DNA of 64,000 nt from an uncultured Lachnospiraceae bacterium (GTDB lineage Bacteria; Bacillota; Clostridia; Lachnospirales; Lachnospiraceae): the NCBI GenBank assembly GCA_902489645.1, contig CABUAW010000004.1, positions 22,707 to 86,706 on the forward strand, read 5' to 3'. This document shows, one piece after another, positions 39,921 to 48,893 of the stretch; position 1 is the first letter of the stretch, and every line of letters starts with the position of its first letter. The position numbers were made by a program, and so were the translations under genes. Below the pieces are notes generated by a model that worked only from the letters and a program-made list of their open reading frames with translations, searched no databases and was not told the DNA's origin.

Positions 39921-42793
39921 AACCGTTGAAATTAATACTTTCTGCCTTTGGTTCTTATGGCGGGACAGAATGTGTGGATTTTGAAAAAATGGGACAGGGA
40001 CTTTTTCTGATTACGGGCGATACGGGTGCGGGAAAAACGACGATTTTCGACGGTATTTCCTATGCACTGTACGGACAGACAAGCGGACGGCGCAGAGAAG
40101 GCGATATGATGCGCAGCCAATATGCTTCGGATACGGATGAAACCTATGTGGAATTTACTTTTAGTGAGATGGGCAAGTCCTACACGATTCGGCGGAATCC
40201 GACATGGTTTCGAAGAAGCCGGAGAAAAAATAAAGCCGGGGAATATGCCCTGACAAAAGAGAGTGCGAAGGTGGAATTGACGCTGCCTGACGGGAAGGTT
40301 TTTCCGGGAAAGATGAAGGAAACCGACCAGAAAATTATAGAAATCATCGGTATGGACATGAACCAATTCGGACAGGTATCCATGATTTCCCAGGGGGATT
40401 TCATGAAACTGCTTCTGGCAAGCTCCAAAGAGAGAAAAGAAATTTTTTCTCAGATTTTTCCGACAAGAATATACTGGCAGATTCAAAACAGTCTGGCCGA
40501 GCAGGAAAAGGAAGGCTATGGCCAGTTGGAGGATGTAAGAAAAGTTTGCCGGCATGAAATTGAAAATGTCCGGTGCCTGCCTGAAAGTCAGTATATTGGG
40601 GAATGGGAAGAAAAGGGCTGCTTTTCAGACATAGATAACAGCGCTTTAATGGCCCTGCTGGAAGCGATGAACCAGGAGGCGAAACAGCGGGAGGAATCGC
40701 TTCGAAAGTCTTTGGAAGGCTTGGAAAAGCTTTTGGCGGCTGAACAGAAATTTCGGGAAAGGGAAGCGCAGGGCCAACGTGTTTTCGAAGAGACACAACG
40801 GTTGGAGAGTGAGCTGCCGCAAATTCACACGAATGTTGAGGCGGCCGGAGAAGCGTTGGAGAAGGTACGCTTCCGTTATGAAAGGGAGTGGCCGGAGAAA
40901 CAGGAACAATGGCTGATTTTGAAACGGGAGATGCCGGCCTATGATAAACTGGCTCAGGAGGAAGCCGCTCTGAAACGGCTTGAAAAAATGCTGCAGGCTT
41001 GTATAGCTGAAGCGGCGCGTACAGAGAAAAAGGAAACGGAGGCTAAACGGCTTTGGGAGGAACTTGAGAAAGCGCAGGAGCGTTTGAAGGACAGCGGCGT
41101 CCGTCGGAGTCAGGCGGAGCAAAAGCTGAAAGAGTGTCATGATAATATGACCATACTTAAACGGCTTTGGGATAAGAAACCTTTGTGGGAAAAATTTATC
41201 GCGGAGGATGAAGCGGCAAAAAAGGCAGCGGCGGAAAGCGTATCTTTTTATCAGCAAATGTCCCAGCGTCATGATTTGCTCTATGAGCAGTTCATTGCAG
41301 CTCAGGCAGGATTTATGGCGCAGCAGCTTTCGGAAGGCGAGCCGTGTCCGGTCTGCGGCGCCCTGCATCATCCGGCCCTCTGCAAAGAGGGCGGGTTCTT
41401 GGAAAATAAGGACAGGAATCCGGAGGAAAATACAGAAAAAATCGTTGAACGCAGTATGGTTGACACTGCAAAAAAGGACAGGGAAATGGCGGAAAGGGCC
41501 GTGGAAAAAGCACGGTTAAAATGTCAAAAACTGTCGGAGAAGGGCGCTGCATTAAAAAGTGAAATTCTTCATGACGCCAGAGATTTGATGGAAAAGCCGG
41601 AAGAAATATTTGGAAGCGGCAGTTTTTGGGAAAGGGTATTTTCTCTGGGACGTGATAGTCAGCAGGCCTTATTGGAGGCCAGACAGCAGTGGCAGAAGAT
41701 AAAAAAGGAGAGCGAATGTTTCGAGGAAAATTCCGGGAAATTAAAAGAATTAGAAAAAGACCGGGAATTGCTGCGCACAGAGCATATAAAGCTTGTACAG
41801 GAGAAGGCCGCTCTGTCCGCTGAGAAGAAAAGCCGGAGCGAAGGATTGGAGACAATGAAATCGAACATGAGCTTTGTTTCGAAAGAGGAAGCGGAGAAAC
41901 ATTTATCCGGCTTGAAAATAGAATTGGAAGCGTTAAAAAAGGCTTTGGAAAAAGCAGAGGCGGACTTGAAGTGCTGGACTGAAAAATTACAGCTTAAACA
42001 GGGACAGCTTGGTGAACGGCAGCAGATGGCCCGGCAGGCGGAAGCCGAAGCGTCGGAGGCGAAAAAGAAATACGGGATGCTTTTAGAAAAATCCGGCTGG
42101 CCGGAAGCTGTCAAACGCCCGGAACTGGAAGCAAAGCGGGAAAAGCTGGCCAGGGAAGAAAAAAATGTCTATGCCATCCGGCAAACCAATGAAAAAATAT
42201 ATGAGCGGCTTGAGCGGATGCTTCGGGATTATGGCGGCGCGCGGGAAACCTATGCCAGACTGCGTCAGTTGAGCCGGATTGCCAATGGACAGATGGCCGG
42301 AATGGCCCGGATTGATTTTCAGACATACATGCAGCGGCGTTATTTTCAGCAAATGGTTTATGCGGCCAACCGGCGTCTGGCCGGGATGAGCGGCCATCAG
42401 TTTTTGTTAGAGTGCCGGGAATTGGAAAATCTCGGACGGCAGGGGGAGGCCGGTCTGGATTTGGACGTCTATAGCCTGGTCAATGACAATATCCGCGACG
42501 TTAAAACCCTTTCCGGCGGAGAATCCTTTATGGCCGCACTGGCGCTGGCTCTTGGAATGGCGGACGTTATTCAGCAGGAGGCCGGGAAAATCCATGTGGA
42601 TACATTGTTTATCGATGAAGGCTTTGGCAGTCTGGATGAAAATGCCCGGAATCAGGCGATACGTATTTTAAATGAACTGGCCGGAACGGACCGGCTGGTG
42701 GGCATTATTTCCCATGTCAGCGAATTAAAAGAGCAGATTGAACAAAAGATTATCGTCGTAAAGGATGATAAGGGAAGCCATCTGAAAACTTAG
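39917..42793 (+). CDS. sbcC: SbcCD nuclease subunit C (ATPase)
   Basis: A 958-residue SMC/Rad50-like ATPase. Walker A lies within ITGDTGAGKTTIFDGI (about 32-47). Long coiled-coil arms meet at the zinc hook CPVCG (near 475). The ABC signature is LSGGESFMAALALALGMADVIQ and Walker B with the D-loop is FIDEGFGSLDE near the end. It provides ATP-driven DNA tethering for SbcD. The coiled-coil regions are highly Glu/Lys-rich. The two genes form a translationally coupled pair. Confidence 0.94.
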   Translation: MKPLKLILSAFGSYGGTECVDFEKMGQGLFLITGDTGAGKTTIFDGISYALYGQTSGRRREGDMMRSQYASDTDETYVEFTFSEMGKSYTIRRNPTWFRRSRRKNKAGEYALTKESAKVELTLPDGKVFPGKMKETDQKIIEIIGMDMNQFGQVSMISQGDFMKLLLASSKERKEIFSQIFPTRIYWQIQNSLAEQEKEGYGQLEDVRKVCRHEIENVRCLPESQYIGEWEEKGCFSDIDNSALMALLEAMNQEAKQREESLRKSLEGLEKLLAAEQKFREREAQGQRVFEETQRLESELPQIHTNVEAAGEALEKVRFRYEREWPEKQEQWLILKREMPAYDKLAQEEAALKRLEKMLQACIAEAARTEKKETEAKRLWEELEKAQERLKDSGVRRSQAEQKLKECHDNMTILKRLWDKKPLWEKFIAEDEAAKKAAAESVSFYQQMSQRHDLLYEQFIAAQAGFMAQQLSEGEPCPVCGALHHPALCKEGGFLENKDRNPEENTEKIVERSMVDTAKKDREMAERAVEKARLKCQKLSEKGAALKSEILHDARDLMEKPEEIFGSGSFWERVFSLGRDSQQALLEARQQWQKIKKESECFEENSGKLKELEKDRELLRTEHIKLVQEKAALSAEKKSRSEGLETMKSNMSFVSKEEAEKHLSGLKIELEALKKALEKAEADLKCWTEKLQLKQGQLGERQQMARQAEAEASEAKKKYGMLLEKSGWPEAVKRPELEAKREKLAREEKNVYAIRQTNEKIYERLERMLRDYGGARETYARLRQLSRIANGQMAGMARIDFQTYMQRRYFQQMVYAANRRLAGMSGHQFLLECRELENLGRQGEAGLDLDVYSLVNDNIRDVKTLSGGESFMAALALALGMADVIQQEAGKIHVDTLFIDEGFGSLDENARNQAIRILNELAGTDRLVGIISHVSELKEQIEQKIIVVKDDKGSHLKT

Positions 42794-42799
42794 TTCTTA

Positions 42800-42828
42800 T
42801 TGCCAATTGAACAAAAATCCTATATAAT
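42800..42828 (+). promoter_or_regulatory. Promoter of the GtrA-like gene
   Basis: TTGCCA (42800-42805), 17 bases, TATAAT (42823-42828). Confidence 0.65.
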
Positions 42829-42879
42829 AGTAAAAATATCTGAAAAATATTTGAATAAAGGAACGAAAGAGGTTATCGG

Positions 42880-43281
42880 ATGAAGGAATTATTATCCAAA
42901 TATAAAGAAATCATCGCGTATTTGTTTTTCGGTGTATTGACGACGATAGTCAATATTGTCGTTTACTTTGTCTGCACCAGCGTGCTGGGCCTGAATTACC
43001 TGGTGGCCAACGCCATTTCATGGGTTGTGTCGGTGGCCTTTGCCTATGTGACAAACCGGACATGGGTATTCCAAAGCAAGGTCAAAGGCTTTTCGGCCAT
43101 CGTGAGGGAAATGACGGCGTTTGTCGGCTGCCGTCTTCTTTCCGGGGCGATGGATATGGCCATTATGTTTGTCAGCGTGGATGTGATTGGTATTCCGGAC
43201 AGCGTGGCCAAATTTATTACCCAGGTGGCGGTTGTCGTACTGAATTACCTTTTCAGCAAACTGATTATCTTCCGAAAATAA
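42880..43281 (+). CDS. GtrA family membrane protein
   Basis: A 133-residue protein with four hydrophobic segments (about 12-32, 38-58, 78-98, 105-128) and typical GtrA features: YLFFGVLTTIVNIVVYF, ANAISWVVSVAFAYVTNRTWVF and NYLFSKLIIFRK. GtrA-like proteins are thought to move lipid-linked sugars for surface glycosylation, but no glycosyltransferase gene is next to it here. The ribosome site is weak (AAAGAGG). It lies 90 bases before the HtrA-like gene. Confidence 0.88.
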   Translation: MKELLSKYKEIIAYLFFGVLTTIVNIVVYFVCTSVLGLNYLVANAISWVVSVAFAYVTNRTWVFQSKVKGFSAIVREMTAFVGCRLLSGAMDMAIMFVSVDVIGIPDSVAKFITQVAVVVLNYLFSKLIIFRK

Positions 43282-43282
43282 T

Positions 43283-43335
43283 TCACAATTGAATCACAAT
43301 TGAATCACAATCCAGTCACAAATGGTTGTTACAAT
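43283..43335 (+). promoter_or_regulatory. htrA promoter with four 11-bp-spaced TCACAA repeats
   Basis: TCACAAT at 43283, 43294 and 43305 and TCACAAA at 43316, exactly 11 bases apart. A TGT-TACAAT extended -10 (43327-43335) follows, with no good -35. On the opposite strand this reads TTGTGA with 5-base spacers, the geometry of OmpR/PhoB-family activator sites. Confidence 0.65.
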
Positions 43336-43370
43336 GACATCATCAAATGAAACAGAACGGAGGAAACACT

Positions 43371-44705
43371 ATGAGTGATTTTTATAATTACCATGAAGAC
43401 AATCAGGAACGTCCGGGACAGTCAGGAAATGATTATAATTATTATCGGCAGACATCGGATGATGCAAGAAGAACGTATTCTCCTTATGATACACCGAAAC
43501 CGAACAGACCTGAAAAGAAAAAAGGAAACTTTGGCGTAAAACTGGTGAAAGCCGTGTGCCTGGGACTGGCCTTTGGTCTGGTGGCCGGCGGTGTGTTCTG
43601 GGGCATTGGCGGCGTATTGGGTATAACAACCGGCAAGAGTGAAACAGTGACTGCCGGCATGAATGTGAATATTGTGAAAACATCTTCAACGGATGTAAAA
43701 ACAATCAGTGCAACCGACGTATCGGATATCGTTGAACAGTGTATGCCGTCGATTGTTGCGGTAAATACCCAGGTTGTGACGACCAGCAGCTTTTTCGGGC
43801 AGGTGTATTCCCAGGAAGGCAGCGGAGCCGGCTCGGGTATTATTATAAGCGAGGCTGACGGAACACTTTATATTATGACAAACTATCATGTGATTGAAGA
43901 TTCCACCAGCATTAATGTAACCTTTAATGACGGAAGTACGGCTCAAGCCGAGATTAAGGGATACGATGAGACTGCGGATATTGCGGTAATTACCGTCGAT
44001 TATGCGTCTCTTAGTGAAGATACAAAATCCAATATTGCGGCAGCCGTTATGGGCGATTCGGATGCGTTAAAGATTGGAAACGGAGCCATTGCCATCGGTA
44101 ATGCCCTTGGATATGGCCAATCCGTGACAACCGGTTCCATCAGCGCCGTAGACAGAGAAGTTGAAATGACAGACGGTACGATGACACTCATTCAGACCGA
44201 TGCGGCTATCAACCCGGGAAACAGCGGCGGCGCCCTTCTGAATACAAAAGGCGAGGTTATTGGTGTGAATACGGTGAAATATTCCAATACCGACGTTGAA
44301 GGTATGGGATTTGCCATTCCGATTAATTCCGCACTGGAAACCGCCCAGGGAATCATCGACGGAACAATCGTTACAAAGACTGATGAAAATACCGCATATC
44401 TTGGTATTTCCGGCGGTACATTGACGGAAGAAGAAGCGTCTAAATACGGATATCCGGCAGGAATTTATGTCAGTATGGTGACCAGAGGCTCGGCCGCCGA
44501 GCGGGCCGGACTCCAGCAGGGGGATATTATTACCGGATTTAACGGCGAGACTATCTCTACTATGGAAGAACTTCAGGAAAGACTGAAAGACTGCTTGCCG
44601 GGAGACCAGGTGACACTGACTGTACAGCGTCAGACTGGACGCGGCTCCTTTACGGAGAGTGAATTATCGACCATTCTGGGTTCAAAGGCAGATGTGGAAG
44701 GCTAA
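43371..44705 (+). CDS. htrA: HtrA-like serine protease with PDZ domain
   Basis: A 444-residue membrane-anchored protease of the DegP/HtrA (S1C) family. A Tyr/Asn/Asp-rich cytoplasmic N-terminus (about 1-55) precedes a membrane helix (about 63-88). The trypsin-like domain has His 173 (NYHVIED), Asp 203 (TADIAV) and Ser 285 (NPGNSGGAL). The PDZ domain (about 340-435) includes RAGLQQGDIITGFNG. It should degrade misfolded proteins outside the membrane. Start 43371 is chosen for CGGAGG upstream. Upstream repeats suggest control by a two-component regulator, like CssR control of htrA in Bacillus, though no such pair is in the window. Confidence 0.9.
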   Translation: MSDFYNYHEDNQERPGQSGNDYNYYRQTSDDARRTYSPYDTPKPNRPEKKKGNFGVKLVKAVCLGLAFGLVAGGVFWGIGGVLGITTGKSETVTAGMNVNIVKTSSTDVKTISATDVSDIVEQCMPSIVAVNTQVVTTSSFFGQVYSQEGSGAGSGIIISEADGTLYIMTNYHVIEDSTSINVTFNDGSTAQAEIKGYDETADIAVITVDYASLSEDTKSNIAAAVMGDSDALKIGNGAIAIGNALGYGQSVTTGSISAVDREVEMTDGTMTLIQTDAAINPGNSGGALLNTKGEVIGVNTVKYSNTDVEGMGFAIPINSALETAQGIIDGTIVTKTDENTAYLGISGGTLTEEEASKYGYPAGIYVSMVTRGSAAERAGLQQGDIITGFNGETISTMEELQERLKDCLPGDQVTLTVQRQTGRGSFTESELSTILGSKADVEG

Positions 44706-44732
44706 CATAAAAAAATAGAAAAAAGTTATATC

Positions 44733-44772
44733 AGGGAAAGCGGATTGCCGGACGGGCATGCGCTTTCCCTTC
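44733..44772 (+). terminator. Hairpin after the HtrA-like gene
   Basis: AGGGAAAGCG (44733-44742) pairs perfectly with CGCTTTCCCT (44761-44770). The T-run is poor. Confidence 0.55.
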
Positions 44773-44797
44773 TGCGCTATACAGTGAACACTTGGCG

Positions 44798-45037
44798 AGG
44801 TATTTTCGAGCCTAGTGAGAACGCATACCTGGAAACTTAGCGAGGTATTTTCGAGCTTAGTTGACATGGTATACAGTGAACACTTGGCGATGCTTGAGTA
44901 CTTGGCGAGGTATTTTCACGAGTCTAGTACGAAAGTACACAGAGTAGGTATTTTCGAGCCTAGTGAGAACGCATACCTGGAAACTTAGCGAGGTATTTTC
45001 GAGCTTAGTTGACATGGTATACAGTGAACACTTGGCG
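44798..45037. repeat. Duplicated 92-bp block with five GGTATTTTC-type repeats
   Basis: Bases 44798-44889 are repeated at 44946-45037, apparently without change. Within and between the copies the motif GAGGTATTTTCGAGC(C/T)TAGT or a close form occurs five times, starting near 44797, 44842, 44907, 44945 and 44990. Flanks such as CACTTGGC and GCCTAGTG give imperfect palindromes. It fills most of the 359-base gap before the ClpX-like gene (start 45065). It could be a dispersed genomic repeat. Confidence 0.8.
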
Positions 45038-45064
45038 GCGCATGGAGTATTTGGGAGGAACGCT

Positions 45065-46492
45065 ATGAAAGATTATGAGGAAGAATTGAAAGATACAAAA
45101 GACGGCAGCGGCAAAAATGAAAATAAAGAGGATTATGAGGATATTTGTTATATTTGCCGCCGGCCGGAGAGCAAGGTGGGGAAACTCATTCACCTGCCGA
45201 TGGAGGGCATCTGCATCTGTCCGGATTGCATGCAGAGAAGTTTCACGGCTATGAGTAATACAAATATTAATTATGAGGACTTGATGCGGAATATGAATTT
45301 GCAGGATATGTTTCCGGGAAATATTCAGGACGGTATTCCGAAAAGCCAGCGGTTAAAGAAAAAGAAGCCGAAGGATAAAAATGAACCGGCCATTGATTTG
45401 AAGCAGATTTTACCGCCGCATCAGATTAAGGCCCGGCTGGATGATTATGTGATTGGGCAGGATTATGCGAAGAAGGTCATGTCCGTTGCGGTATATAACC
45501 ACTATAAGCGGGTGGCAACCAACACGATGGATGAAATAGAGATTGAAAAGTCAAATATGTTGATGATTGGACCGACAGGCTGCGGAAAAACGTACCTGGT
45601 GCGGACGCTGGCACGACTTTTGGATGTGCCGCTGGCCATTGCCGATGCGACGTCGCTTACGGAAGCCGGCTATATCGGCGACGATATTGAGAGCGTGGTC
45701 TCCAAGCTTTTGGCGGCGGCAGATAATGACGTGGAAAAAGCGGAGCGGGGGATTATCTTTATTGATGAAATTGATAAGATTGCCAAAAAGAAAAATACGA
45801 CGAGCCGTGATGTCAGCGGCGAGTCGGTGCAGCAGGGACTTTTAAAATTGCTTGAAGGAAGCGATGTGGAGGTCCCGGTCGGAGCCAGCAGTAAAAATGC
45901 CATGGTGCCATTGACAACGGTGAATACAAGAAATATTCTGTTTATTTGCGGCGGCGCCTTTCCGGATTTGGAGGGAATCATTAAAGCGCGGTTAAATAAA
46001 ACAAGCGGTATCGGTTTTGGGGCGGCGCTGAATGATGCCCATGACCAGGACCCGGATATAATGAGCCGGGTCACTATCGACGATTTGCGTGAATTCGGTA
46101 TGATTCCTGAATTTATCGGCCGTCTTCCGGTTATTTTCACTTTGAAGGGACTGGATGAAGAAGCCCTTGTAAAGATTCTTAAAGAGCCGAAAAATGCCAT
46201 TATCAAGCAATATCAGAAATTACTGGCTCTGGATGAGGTGGATTTGCAATTTGATGACGGGGCACTTGAAGCCATTGCCAAACGGGCCATCGAGAAAAAA
46301 ACGGGAGCCAGAGCGCTGCGCTCTATTATAGAGGAACTTATGCTGGATATCATGTATCAGATTCCAAAGGACGACAATATTGGCCGGGTAACGATTACCC
46401 AGCCGTATGTGGAGCATACGGGCGGTCCCCTCATTGAAATGCGTGGGGTTTTCAGTCTGCCGAATAAAACACCGGCGGTGGGCATAGAATAG
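45065..46492 (+). CDS. ClpX-like AAA+ ATPase with zinc-binding domain
   Basis: A 475-residue ATPase. The N-terminal zinc site has Cys 28, 31, 52 and 55. The AAA+ core follows, with LDDYVIGQDYAKKVMSVAVYNHY, Walker A GPTGCGKT (169-176), Walker B IIFIDEIDKIAKK and sensor 2 in KTGARALRSIIEELM. An IGFG segment in the ClpP-binding loop position suggests it can dock ClpP. It is longer than usual ClpX (about 420) and differs in the linker and pore region, so it may be a second, specialised ClpX. The start at 45065 follows GGGAGGA; an in-frame extension to 44963 is repeat sequence. Confidence 0.85.
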   Translation: MKDYEEELKDTKDGSGKNENKEDYEDICYICRRPESKVGKLIHLPMEGICICPDCMQRSFTAMSNTNINYEDLMRNMNLQDMFPGNIQDGIPKSQRLKKKKPKDKNEPAIDLKQILPPHQIKARLDDYVIGQDYAKKVMSVAVYNHYKRVATNTMDEIEIEKSNMLMIGPTGCGKTYLVRTLARLLDVPLAIADATSLTEAGYIGDDIESVVSKLLAAADNDVEKAERGIIFIDEIDKIAKKKNTTSRDVSGESVQQGLLKLLEGSDVEVPVGASSKNAMVPLTTVNTRNILFICGGAFPDLEGIIKARLNKTSGIGFGAALNDAHDQDPDIMSRVTIDDLREFGMIPEFIGRLPVIFTLKGLDEEALVKILKEPKNAIIKQYQKLLALDEVDLQFDDGALEAIAKRAIEKKTGARALRSIIEELMLDIMYQIPKDDNIGRVTITQPYVEHTGGPLIEMRGVFSLPNKTPAVGIE

Positions 46493-46519
46493 ACTGATAT
46501 GAGCCCAGGAGTGATTTGA

Positions 46520-48238
46520 TTGGCTTTGACGGAGGAGCAATTGCGCTGCCGAGACATTATTCTGTCGCAGGATTATGCAGATTTTATCGTCGAATATGGC
46601 GGAAATGTGGACGTCATGGTAAATACCTATAATCCATCCTGCTATGAGGTAATCAACAGTAATTTTGCGGTCATTCATAAACCGCTTCCTGAAAACGGAC
46701 AGATGAACCCGGATGAGTACGGATATAACATGATTCCTGCCGTGATGGGACTGATGGATACGACAAGTATGGAGCAGAGCGGCATTTTACCGGTGCATTA
46801 TAGTCCGGGTCCCGGCTATCGGGGTCGCGGAGTGATGGTGAGTATTATTGATACGGGGATTGACTATACGCATCCGGCCTTTCGGTTCTCCAACGGTTCC
46901 ACCCGGATTTTAGCCTTATGGGACCAGACAATTGTGTCAGAAAATGTGCCGGAGCAATTTCCTTATGGGACCCTGTATACAAGTGATGATATAAATCGGG
47001 CGCTGATGTCGGAGAATCCCTTTGAAACGGTTCCCTCCCGGGATGATGAAGGTCACGGGACTTTTATGGCCGGAATTATTTCAGGCAGCGAGGACGTGGA
47101 AAACGGTTTTATCGGTGCGGCGCCGGAGTCTTCGATTATTGGAATTAAATTAAAACCGGCCAAAAATTATTTAAGAGATTATTATGTATTAAAAGAAGCG
47201 TCTGTCGCTTTTCAGGAAACGGATATTTTTATGGCGGTTCAATTTTCTTTGAGCCAGGCGGTCAAATACCAGATGCCGCTGGTCATCTGCCTGGGAATAG
47301 GAAATAGCCTGGACAGCCACGAAGGGACCTCAAGTCTCAGCCAATATCTAAATAGTGTTAATAATCTGACCGGCGTCTGCGTCACGGTGGCCGCCGGAAA
47401 TGAATTGGGGCGGGCGCATCATTATTCAGGCTTTATTCCCGGAAAGGATGACAGCCAAAATGTGGAACTTCGGGTAGGCGAAAATGAACGGGGATTTCAG
47501 ATGGAAATATGGGGCTCCCTTGCCGATGTTTTTTCCGTGGAGATTGTTTCGCCGGAAGGCGAGCGGATTGCCAGAAGCCAGTCCAGACTCGGGGTATCCC
47601 AGAGGGTGCGGCTTTTATTTGAAGAAACAGAAATTTATATTGCCGATAAATCCGTGGGGCTTACAAGCGGACAGTTCCTTATGGTTCTGCAGTTTCGAAA
47701 TCCAACGCCGGGCATATGGTCCCTGAAGGTGTACGGCGACCGGATTTTAGACGGACGGTTTGACATATGGCTTCCGATGGAAAAATTTATCCGGGAGGAT
47801 ACTTATTTTTTAAGCCCGGACCCGGAGATAACTTTGTCGTCCGTGGCCACGACCAGCTCTCTGGTGGTGGCGGCCAACTATAATCATTATAATGACAGTC
47901 TCTATATCCATTCCAGCCGGGGGTATACGGCTTCCGGATTTATCAAACCGGATATTGCGGCGCCGGGTGTAAATGTTTTTGGCCCGCTTCCCGGAGGGCG
48001 CTATGGCCAGATGACGGGTTCCAGTGTTTCGGCCGCCCATGCGGCGGGAGCGGCTGCGCTTTTGATGGAATGGGGACTCCTTCATGTGATTATCGTTAAT
48101 ATGGACGGGAATGATATCCGGCGTCTTTTGATTCAGGGGGCCGTTCAAAAGGGCAGCGATACCTTTCCGAATCGGGGATGGGGATATGGCGCAATGAATT
48201 TGAAAAATACCTTTGAAACTTTACGTGTTCTGCGGTAG
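46520..48238 (+). CDS. S8 family subtilisin-like protease (Csp-like)
   Basis: A 572-residue subtilase without a clear signal peptide. The catalytic set is complete: Asp 111 (SIIDTGIDY), His 179 (DDEGHGTFMAG) and Ser 502 (MTGSSVSAAHAAG), and it has a long insert between His and Ser typical of clostridial Csp-type proteases. In Clostridium, Csp proteins process cortex-lytic enzymes at germination. A spore role here is inferred from similarity only. The start is TTG (46520), supported by AGGAG 8 bases upstream. It starts 28 bases after the ClpX-like gene. Confidence 0.85.
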   Translation: MALTEEQLRCRDIILSQDYADFIVEYGGNVDVMVNTYNPSCYEVINSNFAVIHKPLPENGQMNPDEYGYNMIPAVMGLMDTTSMEQSGILPVHYSPGPGYRGRGVMVSIIDTGIDYTHPAFRFSNGSTRILALWDQTIVSENVPEQFPYGTLYTSDDINRALMSENPFETVPSRDDEGHGTFMAGIISGSEDVENGFIGAAPESSIIGIKLKPAKNYLRDYYVLKEASVAFQETDIFMAVQFSLSQAVKYQMPLVICLGIGNSLDSHEGTSSLSQYLNSVNNLTGVCVTVAAGNELGRAHHYSGFIPGKDDSQNVELRVGENERGFQMEIWGSLADVFSVEIVSPEGERIARSQSRLGVSQRVRLLFEETEIYIADKSVGLTSGQFLMVLQFRNPTPGIWSLKVYGDRILDGRFDIWLPMEKFIREDTYFLSPDPEITLSSVATTSSLVVAANYNHYNDSLYIHSSRGYTASGFIKPDIAAPGVNVFGPLPGGRYGQMTGSSVSAAHAAGAAALLMEWGLLHVIIVNMDGNDIRRLLIQGAVQKGSDTFPNRGWGYGAMNLKNTFETLRVLR

Positions 48239-48265
48239 AATAGAAGAAAAAAAGGAGGTACACTG

Positions 48266-48808
48266 ATGGCATTTATTGATGATTTAAAACAGGGTCTTAG
48301 TGATGTAACAAAAACAGTTTATGAAAAATCCGAACAGTTTGTAGGTATTCAGAAATTACGTTTAAAGAAAAACTCTTTGAACAGTGAATTGAAAGCAACC
48401 TATGTTGAAATTGGCAAGATGGTTTACGAAGAGAAAAAAGCGGGTGGAGAATTTTCCGGTCCGGTTGTCCAGTTGTGCCAGAAAGTCGATATGGGTCTGG
48501 AAGCGATTCAGGAAGTGGAAGCACAGATTGAAGAAGCAAAAGCCAGAAATGAAGTTGAAGATGATTTCGATGTAGACGATATTTTTGAAGATGAAGTTGA
48601 AGATGTTACCGACGCGGAAGCAGAGGCAGCAGAAGAAGCGGCCGAAGAAGCCACAGCGGATGTCGCAGAGGCAGCAGAAGAAGCGGCCGAAGAAGCCACA
48701 GCGGATGTCGCAGAGGCTGCAGAAGCGGTTGCGGAGGCTGTAGCTGAGGTGGAGGAAGCGGCCGAAATCATTGCAGAGGATGAGGCTGCGAAAACGGAAG
48801 AAGCTTAA
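48266..48808 (+). CDS. Acidic Ala/Glu-repeat protein
   Basis: A 180-residue, very acidic protein. The N-terminal 75 residues form a helical, Lys-containing domain (RLKKNSLNSELKATYVEIGKM near 32). A predicted coiled coil follows. The C-terminal 80 residues are almost only Ala, Glu, Val and Asp and contain a 15-residue block present twice. There is no signal or membrane helix. The ribosome site is strong (AAAGGAGG). It resembles small clostridial proteins with a zinc-ribbon-like partner fold but lacks cysteine pairs, so no function is assigned. Confidence 0.75.
   Translation: MAFIDDLKQGLSDVTKTVYEKSEQFVGIQKLRLKKNSLNSELKATYVEIGKMVYEEKKAGGEFSGPVVQLCQKVDMGLEAIQEVEAQIEEAKARNEVEDDFDVDDIFEDEVEDVTDAEAEAAEEAAEEATADVAEAAEEAAEEATADVAEAAEAVAEAVAEVEEAAEIIAEDEAAKTEEA
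48620..48709 (+). repeat. Exact 45-bp tandem repeat in coding sequence
   Basis: 48620-48664 and 48665-48709 are identical and in frame, each coding for 15 residues (AEAAEEAAEEATADV). This is suited to copy-number change by slippage or recombination. Confidence 0.9.
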
Positions 48809-48829
48809 AAATGTGAATATAAGTTCAAG

Positions 48830-48857
48830 AACTGGCACGCGTTTGCGTGCCAGTTTC
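48830..48857 (+). terminator. Hairpin after the acidic protein gene
   Basis: AACTGGCACGC (48830-48840) pairs perfectly with GCGTGCCAGTT (48845-48855) around GTTT. The T content after it is modest. Confidence 0.6.
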
Positions 48858-48893
48858 TGTAAATCAGGAAATATTGGGAAAAGAGGAAGAACA

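Noticed and set aside
44798..45037. CRISPR array
   Set aside because: The repeats are not evenly spaced, the intervening sequence is itself repeated, and no cas genes are nearby.
44963..45064. N-terminal extension of the ClpX-like protein
   Set aside because: It is the 92-bp repeat read in frame; GGGAGGA supports the start at 45065.
48508..48771. Ser/Ala-rich minus-strand frame opposite the acidic repeat protein
   Set aside because: Shadow of the Ala/Glu repeat; no ribosome site and no independent features.
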